From: Trypanosoma brucei gambiense DAL972
Taxonomy: Eukaryota > Euglenozoa > Kinetoplastea > Trypanosomatida > Trypanosomatidae
Length of the DNA: 64,000 nucleotides
Direction of reading: 5' to 3'
Assembly (NCBI RefSeq): GCF_000210295.1
Contig: NC_026743.1
Location: 3,596,001 to 3,660,000, forward strand
Part shown: positions 42,403 through 53,460 of the stretch, one piece after another
Position numbering within the stretch: the stretch's first letter is position 1
How the letters are laid out: every line of letters begins with the position of its first letter
Made by a program: the position numbers and the translations under genes
The notes under the pieces: model-generated
Told to the model about the DNA's origin: nothing
Seen by the model: the letters and a program-made list of their open reading frames with translations, nothing else
Database searches by the model: none

Positions 42403-44756
42403 TCTATTTTTAATTTTATTTTTGACTCTTTTCTATCTATTTATCTGAATCTGTGGATCCTTCATGTTTTTGTGCTTGTCCATAAACAACAACAACAAAA
42501 AAAAAAATAGTATATTTATTTATACAAATAAAAAAGGCAAGAAAAAAAGGAGGTTTAGAACTAATGATGTGAATGAAAGGTATAAATTAACTTTTTGTTT
42601 GTTTTTCTACTTCTTTTTTTTTTGTTCATGTTCGAAAAATATTTTATTTGGTTTTGTTGCTGTTTAGAGGACGGTAAGTTGGAGGCGGGTATGATATTTG
42701 TGTTTTTCTTTTCTTGTGTATGTGTGTATATATATATATTATTTGTATTTGTGCGATCTTTTTCTTTTTTTCTTTTTTTGTTCTTGTTTCCGCCCCCATT
42801 TCCGTTTCTACCACTTATTTTTCTTTCTTTCTTTCTCCTTTTCTCCCCTTCTCTCTTATTATTTTTCTTTTTTTTTTTGCTTTTGTTACTTCATATGCCA
42901 AGTTTTCTCCCTTTAGTTGTTGAGAGGAAGGAGAGGGGAGGTAAAAAATAAAAAAAAACAAATAAAAAACAAATAAAAAACAAAAAAAAAACTGCAAAAC
43001 TGCTACACGCATGGTTGGGAGCGAGCACAACTGCACCCGGGGGAAGTGGGATGGGGGAGAAAAATTACGTATTGTGTTCGATTTTAACTTAACTTTACTT
43101 TTTTTTTCTTTTATTGTTTGTTTATAATCGGGTTTTGAATGCAAATTTTTAGAACATGAAAAGGAGTTTTTTTTTATGAAAAAAAAATAATCACCACACA
43201 AATGCTTTCTTTTTTTTTTTTTTGTGGCATATATATTTATAAGTTCAAAACACGTCTTATTCCTATTCCCTTTTTTTCGAAAAAAAAATAAACACAAAAA
43301 AAATAATTATTTTTATCCCCATCGGCTGTCGGTAACTCATTTGGTAACATTTGTTTGGTGTTATTAATAGCCGGTCCGTGTCGCAGGCATATGAAAGGAG
43401 ACATTTGCCGTCCCACAGTCATGTGCTTTTGTTTTGTTTTGTTTTGTTTTTTGTTGATGTTGTATTCTCGTTATTTTTAAAATTCTTGTGCGGGCAATGG
43501 GGGAGACGTGTGTAACCGCTGAGAGTGAAGAAAAAGATAGAAACTAGGATTTTTTGTAAAAAAAAAAAGAAAGAAAGAAAGGAAATAGAAATAGAAAAAA
43601 AAAGGAAAGGGAAAGATAATTAAGGGAGAGGCAAACAAAATAAAAGCAAAAACAAAATATAAATGTTGAGTTACATGGGAACACATGCAGTGAAGTTTGT
43701 TAGGTGTGTTTGAGTAGAAGTGGAATGCCGATGTAGCGGGATGCGAACTGTCGCCTCAGCAAATCTGAAAAGGAAAAGGAAATCAAAAATAAATATTTTT
43801 TTTTTACAAAAAAAAAGGAAGGGACAAGTAAAGGAATGGATGGGACTTTGTTTTTGTTTTTGTTTTGACTTGATTAAAGCCGTCCTGTCACACAATTCCA
43901 AGTTCTTGACTTCACTGCCCATTTGTGTAACGGTTACGGCTTGGGTATATATATATATATATTTATTTATTTATATTAGAAAATCAGAAGGATGAAGGCG
44001 GGGTAAGGTGTGAATAGTTTGATTATATATCTACAGCTGCTGTCTTTGCTCTAAGTTATTGTTTTTTTTATCATTTTTATGGCTTATTTTGGTGTTGCTG
44101 TTGTTTTAAAAAATAAAAACACGTATCTTTATGTACATCTGCATAACGCTCACCTTAGAGATATTTAGGCCCTTCTCTCATTTCTTCTTTTTTTGTTGTT
44201 GTTAATGCCGTTGTTTAAATTCCGTTCATTTTGTTAGTACTCGCTGCTAAAAAGAGGGAGTTGCATAGAGTACGGTGTTTGGATCTTCACGACAAACAAA
44301 AAGGCAAAAAAAAAAGGAACACAAACATAAACACAAACGAGAAAATCATTAAACAAAAACGAGGGAAAAGGGAACCCCATTTTGAGTTATCCACCAGAGT
44401 GGGAAAACCGAAACGAGAAAAGAAAGGGGAGGAAAGAAGAAGAAGGGGAAGAGGGGAAAAGTAGCAATACCGACAAGGCAGCACACAAACAAAATAGATT
44501 TTAAAGAAAATCAATAAACAAATAAAGAATAGGTAATATTAACTGAGCAAAGTGAAGTGAGGAACAGAAATTGGCAAAAAAAAAAGACACAAAGTGAGAG
44601 GGGCTAGTTGAGTTGCGAAAATACCAACGAAATACCTTACACAAGAAGGGGAAGCCTGAAAATTAAAATTCATTAAGGAAAACAAAGGAGGGAGGGAATA
44701 GTCATTCGGCACATACATACAATCGCGTGCATTCGCGAACACAGTGATAGTGCCCC

Positions 44757-44757
<1 letters not shown>

Positions 44758-44811
<54 letters not shown>
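44758..44811. repeat. (TA)27 microsatellite
   Basis: A perfect TA dinucleotide run of about 54 nt, the longest in the window, ending about 200 bp before the pseudohelicase start. It could extrude as a cruciform and is likely to vary in length between isolates. Confidence 0.95.
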
Positions 44812-44814
<3 letters not shown>

Positions 44815-44959
44815 ATTTGTATTTGTACGTACATTGAATACCCTTCGCCACCTTTACACTAGCATCGGGTGATAACGAACGGGAGAGAAAGAGTCGTGGT
44901 GTTAAGGAAGCCCACAATCGGGTGTTTACTGTAGTAAACAGGAGCACAGGAAGGCTGCT

Positions 44960-45007
44960 CTTAGTTTCTTTGTTTTTATATTCGTTTCGTTTTGCGACTC
45001 TTGACAG
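44960..45007 (+). promoter_or_regulatory. Putative spliced-leader acceptor for pseudohelicase gene
   Basis: A T-rich tract of about 40 nt ends in GACAG with AG at 45006-45007, leaving only 6 nt before the ATG at 45014. The ATG context (CGTATGG) is otherwise ordinary. If a more upstream AG (44963-44964) is used, the 5' UTR would be about 50 nt. Confidence 0.5.
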
Positions 45008-45013
45008 TGACGT

Positions 45014-48000
45014 ATGGCGCTCTCGCTTGTAGTTGGGTTAGCCAGCGATGCGCTGGAGGGCAGACATAACCATGAGAAACGTTTCGAGGCGTTGCGCGCA
45101 CAACTCGGTGGAAGCTCCAGTTGGCGTCAGCAGCAATGTGTCGAAGGTGTTTGTGGTACATTTACGCTGGATGTCCCAATTACTGAAGCGGATGTGGACC
45201 GGTGGGGAACTCTTCTCAGCGAAACCGCCCCGCCGCCGGCTCCCCCGAATGCCGCTTTTGCTGGAGGTGGTTTTGTTGACGTTGCAGCATTGTTGGCGAT
45301 GGATAATGAGGGAGACCAGCAGCAGGCGGTGCATAAGCTCGCCCCAATGAAGATGTTTGATCCCAACCAGGTGATTAGACCGGCTATGACAAAAGTGCTT
45401 ATGCACCGTCGCAAGTGGCTTCCGTACCGGCAGCGCTTGACCGTTTATCAGTGCCGTACCTCAATCATTGATGCGGTTCTCCGAAACTCAGTAGTGCTCC
45501 TTACCGCCCCACCGGGGAGCGGATGTACCCTACAGCTCCCGCAGATCATATGGGAAACAGAGGTGTTTAAGACAAAGCGCCTCATTATTGTTTGTCCCAC
45601 AACTCTCACGGTTCAACGGACCGTGCAACGGCTGCGAGAGGAACGTGGCGAAGAAGCAACGACGACGACAGTGGGTGAGTGCACTCCAATGTGCTATGGA
45701 GTAACCCCAGGTACGCAGATTGTCGTTACGACTCCGGAAATGTTTGTGCGACAGTTGCTATGTGACCCAATACTCCTTCATGTTGGTTGCGTTATATTTA
45801 ATGACATTCACATACGTTCTCCAATAACGGAGTTTTCCCTCTCACTTCTTCGTAGCATGTTGCGGACGCGGGACGAGTGTGGCGTGGGACGACTTGGTAG
45901 TGCGCCGCGTGTTGTGGTTTGCTGTCCTGACGACGCGGTTTCTAACACCATTGCAGAGTACTTTGGAGCTGACCACAGTATGCAGCTGAACCTCCAACAG
46001 GTGCTTCAACGGGATGTCAAGACGGGGGCAGCTGATGCACTGCGAAGCAGCGGCTCGTACGCATCACCGGCTGTACTCTACCTTGAAGAAACTATGCAGT
46101 GGCTCACAAAGTGCGAGGAGGAGGGAAGCTTTTTGTGTCGTGACCCTGGAGAGGAACTCCGGTGCTATGTGGAAAACATTGGAGTTGTTGCAAAAATAAT
46201 GGCCATGGAAAATGCGGATTTCATGTCAGATGAAAAATTTCGCTCCCACTGGTGCCCTCTCATAGTAAACGCAATTCAGCAACATAGTTTAGCGGAGCGT
46301 AAGGAGCGTGCGACCTTGCTAGCGGAAAATAAGGAAGGGAAGCATCAAGAACTTCGGCAGGGTCACACGGTAGTGGTTGTTGTCGCACCCAACCCTCAAG
46401 TAGTGGCAACTATTGCCCATGCATTGCGCCAGGTGAATGACCAACAGAGGGAGGGGAAAGAAATGACTCCTTCCATTACTGTTGAAGTATTGCGGGAATG
46501 CACCACCTCTGATGAATTGCGCCTTCTTTTACGAGAAGGCGGTACGGCAGTGGAGGGCGGTGATCGTTTAGTGTTAGTGGCCACTCCTATTGTGGCACAA
46601 ACTGCGCTTCCACCGTCACTGTCAGTGGGCCTCGTGATTGACTGTGCCCGCCGCTCTTGTGCCACATATAACCCAAATGTTGACACTGATGTATTTTCCA
46701 CTTCGTATAGTTACATACAGGAATTGCGGCAACGACGTTCAATTGCCCGTGTGTGTGTGGATAATTCAGGCAAGAAGGAGGAGGAGAGTGGCGTCCCAGC
46801 CCCCATGGTACTGCAGCTAATACCGAAATCTATCCTACACAGCGCCCAACACCGACGTGTGAGCTCTGATCCTGCACACCATTCCATTTTCCACTTGCCT
46901 TGGGTGGATTATGTGCATCTATATCACCTGCTGCAAGCCCACGAAGAGGCCTTGTGTTGCCGTGGTCCGTCATCAGCATCCGCCATAGGCAGTTCTCACA
47001 CTGGAAATCTATTGTCACGGAATGTACCCCAACTCGTGTCATCTGCCTTTATCGGTGTTGCTTCACTATCCGCTAGCCGTTATGAGCATCTGAAACGTAT
47101 CTTCATTGCTGTAGAAAATCATTTGGTTCGCCTAGGACACTTGCAGAGACCAAGTGAGGATCAGTTTGTACCTCGACTTCTGCCACTGGGCGTGGTCACG
47201 ACGTGCTTCGCCCTCCCTATTCCGGTGCTTCGGCTGTTGGTGTGGTCGCGATTGTATGGATGTGTTGTTCCCGCGAGCGTCGTAGCGGCGATTTGGATGC
47301 TGGGTGATATTTTTTGCACTGTTCAGCACGATGATGAAGCTGCTGAACTTATGCGAGAGTCACGTGTATTTTTTTCACATGGCTCCGGGAGCGATGTAGT
47401 GAGTGCGTTTCATGCTTATCGTATGTGGCTTTCCCTACGTGGTACCGCGGGGGAGTCCGGGGATGCCTTCGGGAGTGAGAGTTTTGTTTCGAGTGAAACA
47501 CTAATCAAGGTGGAAAAGCAACAACTGATGTTATTACATGTGCTTGAGGTAACTGGGGTCATTGCACCTCTCGTATCCCAAGAAATTCGCTTAACTGAGA
47601 GTGGCAGGAGTTCCCCCGCTTCAGTGGGGAAATCACAGGGTGACATTTTTGATACTTTAGCTTCCACTATTCTTGCGATGCCAGAGGCGGCGCTGCTGGA
47701 GGGCAATGGTCTACTTCAGTGCGTAACTGCAGCGCTCTATCCTCAGTATGCCACACCTCTCGATGATGGATCTGCTTCAGCGTTGCGTTTTGTGGAAGGC
47801 GCCGCAAAACCTTCAACCAATGATGGAAACAATGGGTCTGAAGGGGATGCTCAACATGCGGTACCACAACTTGCATTCTTCTCCGAGCTATCGGTGATGA
47901 GCGTGGAGGAGGTATACAAGAGCCACGCGGGAAAGCCGTTTCTATATCTTCATCGTGATGGTGAGCCTGAGGGGAGGATCGCATTGTTGAAAGGAGCTAC

Positions 48001-50323
48001 ACCCCTATGCATGGACGCGGCGGTTGTTTCATGCGGTGAGCGGTCGGACCATCCGAAGCAACAGGCATCACGCTGCCGGGGGTGGACGTCTGTTATAACA
48101 AACGCGTGGCGGTTAACGAAATGTGCGCGACGGCTCCCACCCGCAGCGCAGTTACCGCCCGTATCCATACCGTTTAAGTTGTATGACACCATTCAAGCCC
48201 CTCAAGTTATCGTCCAACTTGACGGAGTGATGTCGCTGTCCATGAGGGCCACAACTGCCAAATGGTTACACCAACTTCGGGAGCATACAAGTTGTAGACT
48301 ACGCGCTCTCGTTGCAGATAAAACATGGCCTGCAGTCCAACAAGAACTCTCCGGTCTTCATGAGGCATGGGAATGGTGGTCAAGACGTGTAGCCAACTCG
48401 CAGGCATGGCTACGAGAGGAGCGGGCTTCCCGTCCTGCCTCTAATGCGAGTTCGGCAGGACATTTAGCTCAGGATAATGATTTAAGAGAGTTATTGTGTC
48501 CATACTATCAGTATAGCTCGAATCCAGGTCGACCTCCAATGGTCGTTCCTCCTAAAAGGCGGCAGGGTGCTGGCGCACCCCTGAATGCATCTTGTTCGAC
48601 CACCGCCGTAGCAGGGACAGATCAACTAACAGCATACAATGGGAAAATGCCCGATCCCGTCATGAGCAATAACATTCAACATTCAGCGAAGAGTATTGCC
48701 AAAGCTCGAAGTCGTGAACAGGAAGCCAAATTCCTGAAGATGTACCCTGACTTGTTTGCCTTCCTCGACCCGGAACATGAGTTCCATGGTTATTACTTGC
48801 ATGTGCTACGTCGCGAAGCCCCCGACCTGGAGGTTCTTGGTGATAACTTAGAGGAACTTGAAAAATTCCTTCAGGATCTTGAAGAAGAGGTTAGGGAAGA
48901 GGTTGGTGCACAGAGTGCTATGGCAACATACGATGGGCGGAACGGTGACCAGTCGTGTTTTGCTGGTGATTATCAAGCGGAGGCTCCCAGAACAGATGGC
49001 TCTTACCAGTTCCAGGAGGTGAATGCTGACGAGTACATGGCCTCCTACGGAATGCAAGTGGAGAGTTCGGTGGAACATGCAACACGTCCACCGGCGTTGT
49101 TCAGAACACAAGATGTGACTCAACCATCTTCTTCCTCTTTGGATAAAGCGGAGAGTGTCCCGGCCGCAGCCTCTTTTTTTACGCAGGGTCCAGCAGTGGA
49201 GAACTCCACATGTGGTATTTTAGGTGATGGCTTCGTGGAGGAGCCTGTAGCGGGCTTGGCCCCACCTGTCGATAACGGTCCGTCATCCGAGAACTTCGCG
49301 TTTACGCCAGGACAGACAACATCGTCGACTTCGATGGCGGGAGCCAAAACAGAAGCATCGGCGTACGGGTTTACCGGGGACGGTGCGTCAGGCGACGGTG
49401 CTGTTGGGCGTGCACCAACTTTGATGGAGCAGCTGTTGGCGATGAAGGCTGGCGGTGCCTTGGGCCCGGTGCAGCCTGCAGTTTCTGTGCCTCAGGACGC
49501 GAATCGCCAAGACATGGCACCTTCTGCGTCTACCCAAATCCCTGGTTCTTGGCTTGGAGGTACCGTTGCACCGCCTGTCATCAACTCAGGTTTTGGACTG
49601 CCTTCTTCTTCTTCTGCCATGACCGCCACGTCTTCTCAGACGGCTGCCGCGAACGCTTCCCTCACGAGGGACCTTCTCGAGGTTATGGGAGTCATTCCGC
49701 CTCCACCCCCAGTTAATCCGCTAACAATTGCCCCACCGCCACTTCCTGCGGAGGCCCTTGCAAACCGACCCCCTTCCGTGTTGGTGTATCCTCTGCCACC
49801 GCGCGAATACGGAAACATTCCGCTTATTCTTGCCAAGGCAATGGGTGAAACAATGGGAATTAAAGTAGGACCAACACGTCTCGTGGGAAATGTTGGTCGT
49901 ATCGATGTTCCGAACCACAAAGTAGAGGCGCGTGCATTGGCACTCAAGTCCTTCACATGCGTGGGCAAAAAGGTGTACATCTTCAAGAATGACCGCATTG
50001 TGGATGGGCCGCGGAATGCAGTGGTTAATAATGCTCCCATTCAACAGCGCAACTCCCGCTTAAATGCCCCACGAGATCTAGTGGGTGAGGGAAATGTGTA
50101 TGAACAACCTGATGGTGCCGAGAATGAGGGCTTCGCGCAGTCGCTGAGGAAACTTGTTGAAGACGGCCGACCCCCACCGATGGCTCATGTAGCGGAGAAT
50201 CATTTTGCGGCGAACGCAAGGGCCTCAGCAAAGAAGTCAATCAATCCACAACTAATTGGAGTGTTGTTGGATTCAGATGACGACGGAGATGAGGAATCGT
50301 CAGAAAGATCTGCATCAGTGTAG
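45014..50323 (+). CDS. DExH-box helicase-like protein with degenerate ATPase motifs and SURP-like segment
   Basis: A 1769-residue protein. Residues about 135-600 follow the DHX-type (DEAH/RHA) helicase layout: LPYRQRLTVYQ before motif I, TTPEM for motif Ic, a motif V-like VLVATPIVAQTALP near 519, then an HA2-like segment at about 696-769. The ATPase signatures are broken. Motif I is GSGCT (168-172), with Cys171 in place of the Walker A lysine. Motif II is NDIH (263-266) instead of DExH. Motif VI is reduced to QRRSIARV (about 572-580), without the GRAGR arginines. Residues about 1231-1275 include FAFLDPEHEFHGYY, like the second half of a SURP module found in splicing proteins. The C-terminal third is Pro/Ser-rich with a conserved-looking patch near 1599-1665 (REYGNIPLILAKAMG) and an acidic end (DSDDDGDEESSE). 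A non-catalytic RNA-binding or scaffold role is inferred. Confidence 0.8.
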   Translation: MALSLVVGLASDALEGRHNHEKRFEALRAQLGGSSSWRQQQCVEGVCGTFTLDVPITEADVDRWGTLLSETAPPPAPPNAAFAGGGFVDVAALLAMDNEGDQQQAVHKLAPMKMFDPNQVIRPAMTKVLMHRRKWLPYRQRLTVYQCRTSIIDAVLRNSVVLLTAPPGSGCTLQLPQIIWETEVFKTKRLIIVCPTTLTVQRTVQRLREERGEEATTTTVGECTPMCYGVTPGTQIVVTTPEMFVRQLLCDPILLHVGCVIFNDIHIRSPITEFSLSLLRSMLRTRDECGVGRLGSAPRVVVCCPDDAVSNTIAEYFGADHSMQLNLQQVLQRDVKTGAADALRSSGSYASPAVLYLEETMQWLTKCEEEGSFLCRDPGEELRCYVENIGVVAKIMAMENADFMSDEKFRSHWCPLIVNAIQQHSLAERKERATLLAENKEGKHQELRQGHTVVVVVAPNPQVVATIAHALRQVNDQQREGKEMTPSITVEVLRECTTSDELRLLLREGGTAVEGGDRLVLVATPIVAQTALPPSLSVGLVIDCARRSCATYNPNVDTDVFSTSYSYIQELRQRRSIARVCVDNSGKKEEESGVPAPMVLQLIPKSILHSAQHRRVSSDPAHHSIFHLPWVDYVHLYHLLQAHEEALCCRGPSSASAIGSSHTGNLLSRNVPQLVSSAFIGVASLSASRYEHLKRIFIAVENHLVRLGHLQRPSEDQFVPRLLPLGVVTTCFALPIPVLRLLVWSRLYGCVVPASVVAAIWMLGDIFCTVQHDDEAAELMRESRVFFSHGSGSDVVSAFHAYRMWLSLRGTAGESGDAFGSESFVSSETLIKVEKQQLMLLHVLEVTGVIAPLVSQEIRLTESGRSSPASVGKSQGDIFDTLASTILAMPEAALLEGNGLLQCVTAALYPQYATPLDDGSASALRFVEGAAKPSTNDGNNGSEGDAQHAVPQLAFFSELSVMSVEEVYKSHAGKPFLYLHRDGEPEGRIALLKGATPLCMDAAVVSCGERSDHPKQQASRCRGWTSVITNAWRLTKCARRLPPAAQLPPVSIPFKLYDTIQAPQVIVQLDGVMSLSMRATTAKWLHQLREHTSCRLRALVADKTWPAVQQELSGLHEAWEWWSRRVANSQAWLREERASRPASNASSAGHLAQDNDLRELLCPYYQYSSNPGRPPMVVPPKRRQGAGAPLNASCSTTAVAGTDQLTAYNGKMPDPVMSNNIQHSAKSIAKARSREQEAKFLKMYPDLFAFLDPEHEFHGYYLHVLRREAPDLEVLGDNLEELEKFLQDLEEEVREEVGAQSAMATYDGRNGDQSCFAGDYQAEAPRTDGSYQFQEVNADEYMASYGMQVESSVEHATRPPALFRTQDVTQPSSSSLDKAESVPAAASFFTQGPAVENSTCGILGDGFVEEPVAGLAPPVDNGPSSENFAFTPGQTTSSTSMAGAKTEASAYGFTGDGASGDGAVGRAPTLMEQLLAMKAGGALGPVQPAVSVPQDANRQDMAPSASTQIPGSWLGGTVAPPVINSGFGLPSSSSAMTATSSQTAAANASLTRDLLEVMGVIPPPPPVNPLTIAPPPLPAEALANRPPSVLVYPLPPREYGNIPLILAKAMGETMGIKVGPTRLVGNVGRIDVPNHKVEARALALKSFTCVGKKVYIFKNDRIVDGPRNAVVNNAPIQQRNSRLNAPRDLVGEGNVYEQPDGAENEGFAQSLRKLVEDGRPPPMAHVAENHFAANARASAKKSINPQLIGVLLDSDDDGDEESSERSASV

Positions 50324-51725
50324 GAGTCGCCGTGAAGGGGATGGACTAAATTGCGAAAGTGGAGGTGGAATAGCAGATGTGATCAACGCACCCAATGCGG
50401 GTTGCAAAAAAAAAAAAAAGAAAAAAAACTGGAAAGCGAGGTGCCCCCCCCCCAAAAAAAAATAATGTGAAGCATACCGTTTTAAACACAGGTAATCTAT
50501 GCTGACCTGATACTTGTTCTTGTTGCTAAAAATCGTTCATTCCGTATATCGGTGATACAGTTTAGGTTTCTGCTACCGAGCAGGCATTCTCTGGGGGTGC
50601 AAGTTGTTTTCATTATTGGCGAACACTCTCGACAACTTTTGTAACTGAGCTGAACCTGCTCATTACCGCCTGGAGGGGGGGGGCGGTGGGTGTTTTTGTC
50701 ATAACCTTATGAGATACGCAGCAGCGGGCGTTAGTAATAGTGAAATTGGCAGCAGCAGTGCTCGGCGGGGGGGGGGGCGGGGAGTGTATGATATCAAGAG
50801 GAAGAGGCAACAACAAAAATTTTTTTATGTTGAGGTTGAAGTCGAAGGGAACATGGAGGAGGCTTTCTTTCCTTTGGAAAGACCTCGTGGATGGATGAGA
50901 CACCTTAAGTTACCTTGTTTGTTTTTGATGCTGTGCATTTCCGTGTTTTCATTTGTGCATATAAGATGTTGCATCCGCTTAAAAAACAACAACAGCAACA
51001 AAAACATCACCTGTGTGACTGCGTCGAGTGTGAGGAAGAGGGACTGACACGTAGGCTGCCTTTGTTGTTTCCTGTTTTCCTCCTCTTTTTCTGTTTACTT
51101 GGTTGTCTCAATGCAACTTCCTGCTGTGTTTGGCACCTCTTCTTTACTTTCCCCGGGAAGCTAATGAACCTAACTTGTGTAGGAAACGCGCGCTCAACAC
51201 CGATGGCAACGTTTATAACAATAATAACAACACTTGTATTAAGGCTACGAGCTGCGGTAGAAGGATAGTTACGGAATTCCATATAATTATTATTGTCATT
51301 GTTATCACTGATTTGTGGAGCTCTATCGGGTGTTCTTTCTGCCTGATGCTTCAACCCTAACCCCTGCGTTTCCTTCAATTTTCTGTCTTTATACTTTCTG
51401 ATGCCTCTATTTTTTTTTTTTTTTAATGGCGTTGACTCATACAGCATTAATCTTTGTCGCCTAACGTAATACAGTAAGTTTCCAAGTAGGTGAGGCTTCG
51501 TTTTCGTCGCCTAGTCGCACTTTAAAGAAACAAAGGATCACACCCAGAGGGGAGGGGGAGGAAGAGAAGGAAGCTCAGAAAGCCTTAAACAGGTCGAACA
51601 CAGAAAGCAGAAAAGTTACGACGACGTAATTGACCCCTAGGGTGCGACAAACCAGTTTGCCGCGCGTTTTTCCATTGTTTCTACCGCGTGAAGGCGTGAT
51701 CCTGCTTTAGGTTTTGCCTGTAGAT
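50324..51725. other. Intergenic spacer, 1.4 kb
   Basis: No gene was recognised. It contains homopolymer runs (A13 near 50406, C9 near 50443, G9-10 near 50676 and 50767) and a T-run at 51411-51424. AGs at 51709-51710 and 51722-51723 lie close to the RPAC1 start and could be trans-splice sites. Confidence 0.55.
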
Positions 51726-52739
51726 ATGGTCAAAGTGTACAATTTGCAACGTAGGACGGAAACCTTACCGACGGTGCGTCGCACTGCTCCTAATGCGGAG
51801 GAATTGGAAGATCAGAGTCACTTGTCGCGCCCCGCTGGTGCCGGTGACGGTGAGCCAACTCGCCGAGTTGAGACCATCACATTTGACATGGATAACGTAA
51901 GTCCGCCTGTGGCCAACATGTTCCGCCGGCTTATGCTTACTGAGGTGCCAGTTTTCGCTTTCGACCGAATATTGATCGAACATAATGACGGTGTTGTCCC
52001 GGATGAGCTTCTTGCGCACCGCATTGGCCTTGTTCCACTTGCTGGACCCGTTTCAAGCATGCAGTACATAACCGATAGTGCCTCCGTTGGATTTGACAAC
52101 CTTGACCCAGAGCGCGTTTTGCTATTCGAGTTGGATGTGACCGCAAAACGTGACGTGCCGACGACCAGTGTATACAGTGGCCATCTCAAGTGGCAGCCCA
52201 TTGCCAAACAGGAGGAACTGGCTGCGAGGAGCGAGGATGATCGCGTGTTTTTAGTGCATCCAGACATTGTTCTGACACGGCTGGGGCCTGGGCAGCGCTT
52301 AAAGTTGCGTGCCATTGCCATTAAAGGAATTGGTGCTGTGCACGCAAAGTGGACGCCTGTGGCCGCTTGTTTCTATGAAATGAAACAAGCCAAAGCGGGA
52401 GCGGAAGACTCTGACGGTAGAGCTTCTGGTCGCGGAAGGAGTCGTTCGGGAAGAGGTCGAGTAGACGCCAACGAGGAGGAGAGCAATGCAACACGTCCCC
52501 GCTCAGCATCCGGTAATCATTCTCACGAACCGCACAGAGAAACTGTTAACGAAGTTATTGCTAAAAGGGACACATCCTCCGTACGCTTTACCGTTGAAAG
52601 TATCGGACAGTTGTATGCCGTCGATGTGTTTCGGCAGGCTCTTATATTGTTTGCCGAACGAATTCGCGATTTGGCGGTTCGAATCCGCTCTACAGAACCG
52701 AGAATGACTGGCGCAGCAGCCACTGCGTTTACGGAATAG
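51726..52739 (+). CDS. RPAC1: RNA polymerase I and III shared subunit RPAC1 (AC40)
   Basis: A 337-residue subunit counted from the ATG at 51726; the frame is open four codons further upstream only to a TTG. It carries the alpha-type dimerisation signature of the archaeal RpoD/eukaryotic AC40 family: DMDNVSPPVANMFRRLMLTEVP, with PVFAFDRILIEHNDG and DELLAHRIGLVPL following (shown here as separate motifs), and a C-terminal FTVESIGQLYAVDVFRQAL helix pair. AC40 pairs with AC19 to start assembly of Pol I and Pol III. Residues about 225-275 form an Arg/Gly/Ser-rich insertion (ASGRGRSRSGRGR) then an acidic stretch; this is absent from my memory of yeast and human proteins. Pol I matters specially here because African trypanosomes use it for surface-coat genes as well as rRNA. 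Confidence 0.93.
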   Translation: MVKVYNLQRRTETLPTVRRTAPNAEELEDQSHLSRPAGAGDGEPTRRVETITFDMDNVSPPVANMFRRLMLTEVPVFAFDRILIEHNDGVVPDELLAHRIGLVPLAGPVSSMQYITDSASVGFDNLDPERVLLFELDVTAKRDVPTTSVYSGHLKWQPIAKQEELAARSEDDRVFLVHPDIVLTRLGPGQRLKLRAIAIKGIGAVHAKWTPVAACFYEMKQAKAGAEDSDGRASGRGRSRSGRGRVDANEEESNATRPRSASGNHSHEPHRETVNEVIAKRDTSSVRFTVESIGQLYAVDVFRQALILFAERIRDLAVRIRSTEPRMTGAAATAFTE

Positions 52740-53460
52740 TAAATGATGTGGATGAGCAACGCCTTTAGTTGGAGAACGAACCGAGAGAGGCACAAAGCAA
52801 GGTTCCTGTGGAACCTCTGCTTTCCTTGGATGGATAAATGATGCTGGGGGATTAACGTGACGTATATGTTTGGGAGGCAAATAAATGCGAAGGGAGTTGG
52901 TGGCATTACACGTTTGTAAGCCGTAGAGGCTTCTCTTCCCCGTTTCTCGCCTGCACTCTCCCTTTGTATTTGGAGGGAGTTGCGTGGCGAAAAAATTTGG
53001 TGTGTGTGTTTGTGTGTGTGTCCTTGTTCGTAATAAAGCATAATTAAAAGTTTATTTCGACGTAAATTGTTAAACGAAAACTGTATGATAGTCTTTGAAC
53101 TTGCCAGGACGAGGGCAGCTACGTATGTGCCATCGTCGAGAGGTTGCAGTATGAGATGTACTGTTAATTCAATCACATAGCTCTCAAAATATTGTTCATT
53201 CTATTATTACTATATTTTTTTTTCTTTTGGGTTCCCACATTGTTGGACTCCTTGCACATATACTATCGGTCCCGTGTCACCGCTATTGTTGCGTGTGTAC
53301 GTCTCATCTGCTACCCATTTTTCGGCCAGTCCCCCTGGTCTTTAACGCACCGCTAGTGGCGGAAGGAACCGAGGCGATATTCTGCAGTAAACTGGCCAGC
53401 CTAGGACAAGGCTCAAGAGAACAAGTAAAAGTTCAGGAAATTCATTAGGTTACGAAAGCA
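52740..53460. other. Intergenic spacer, 0.7 kb
   Basis: No gene was recognised. A T-run at 53213-53224 with pyrimidine-rich sequence to about 53340 precedes the UTP11 start and probably holds its trans-splice signal. A TG-rich tract lies at about 52998-53020. Confidence 0.55.

Larger units (their letters stand above)
40107..45013. other. Gene-free low-complexity spacer, 4.9 kb
   Basis: No gene was recognised on either strand. It contains a (CTCTTC)n-like tract at about 40185-40226, (TTA)n tracts at about 41266-41301 and 41497-41534, T6A10 at 40851-40866, a GT-rich tract at 42363-42402, long purine-rich stretches at 43.53-43.66 and 44.25-44.72 kb, and a (TA)27 microsatellite at 44758-44811. 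It separates H3V from the next dense gene group. Confidence 0.65.

Noticed and set aside
52660..52700. A perfect tRNA-type B-box and T-arm-like hairpin around GGTTCGAATCC
   Set aside because: It lies inside the RPAC1 coding region, and I could not find a matching A-box, anticodon arm or acceptor stem upstream; a chance match.
52523..53176. 217-codon minus-strand open frame
   Set aside because: It is largely antisense to RPAC1 and its 3' flank, on the opposite strand to every real gene, with no family resemblance.
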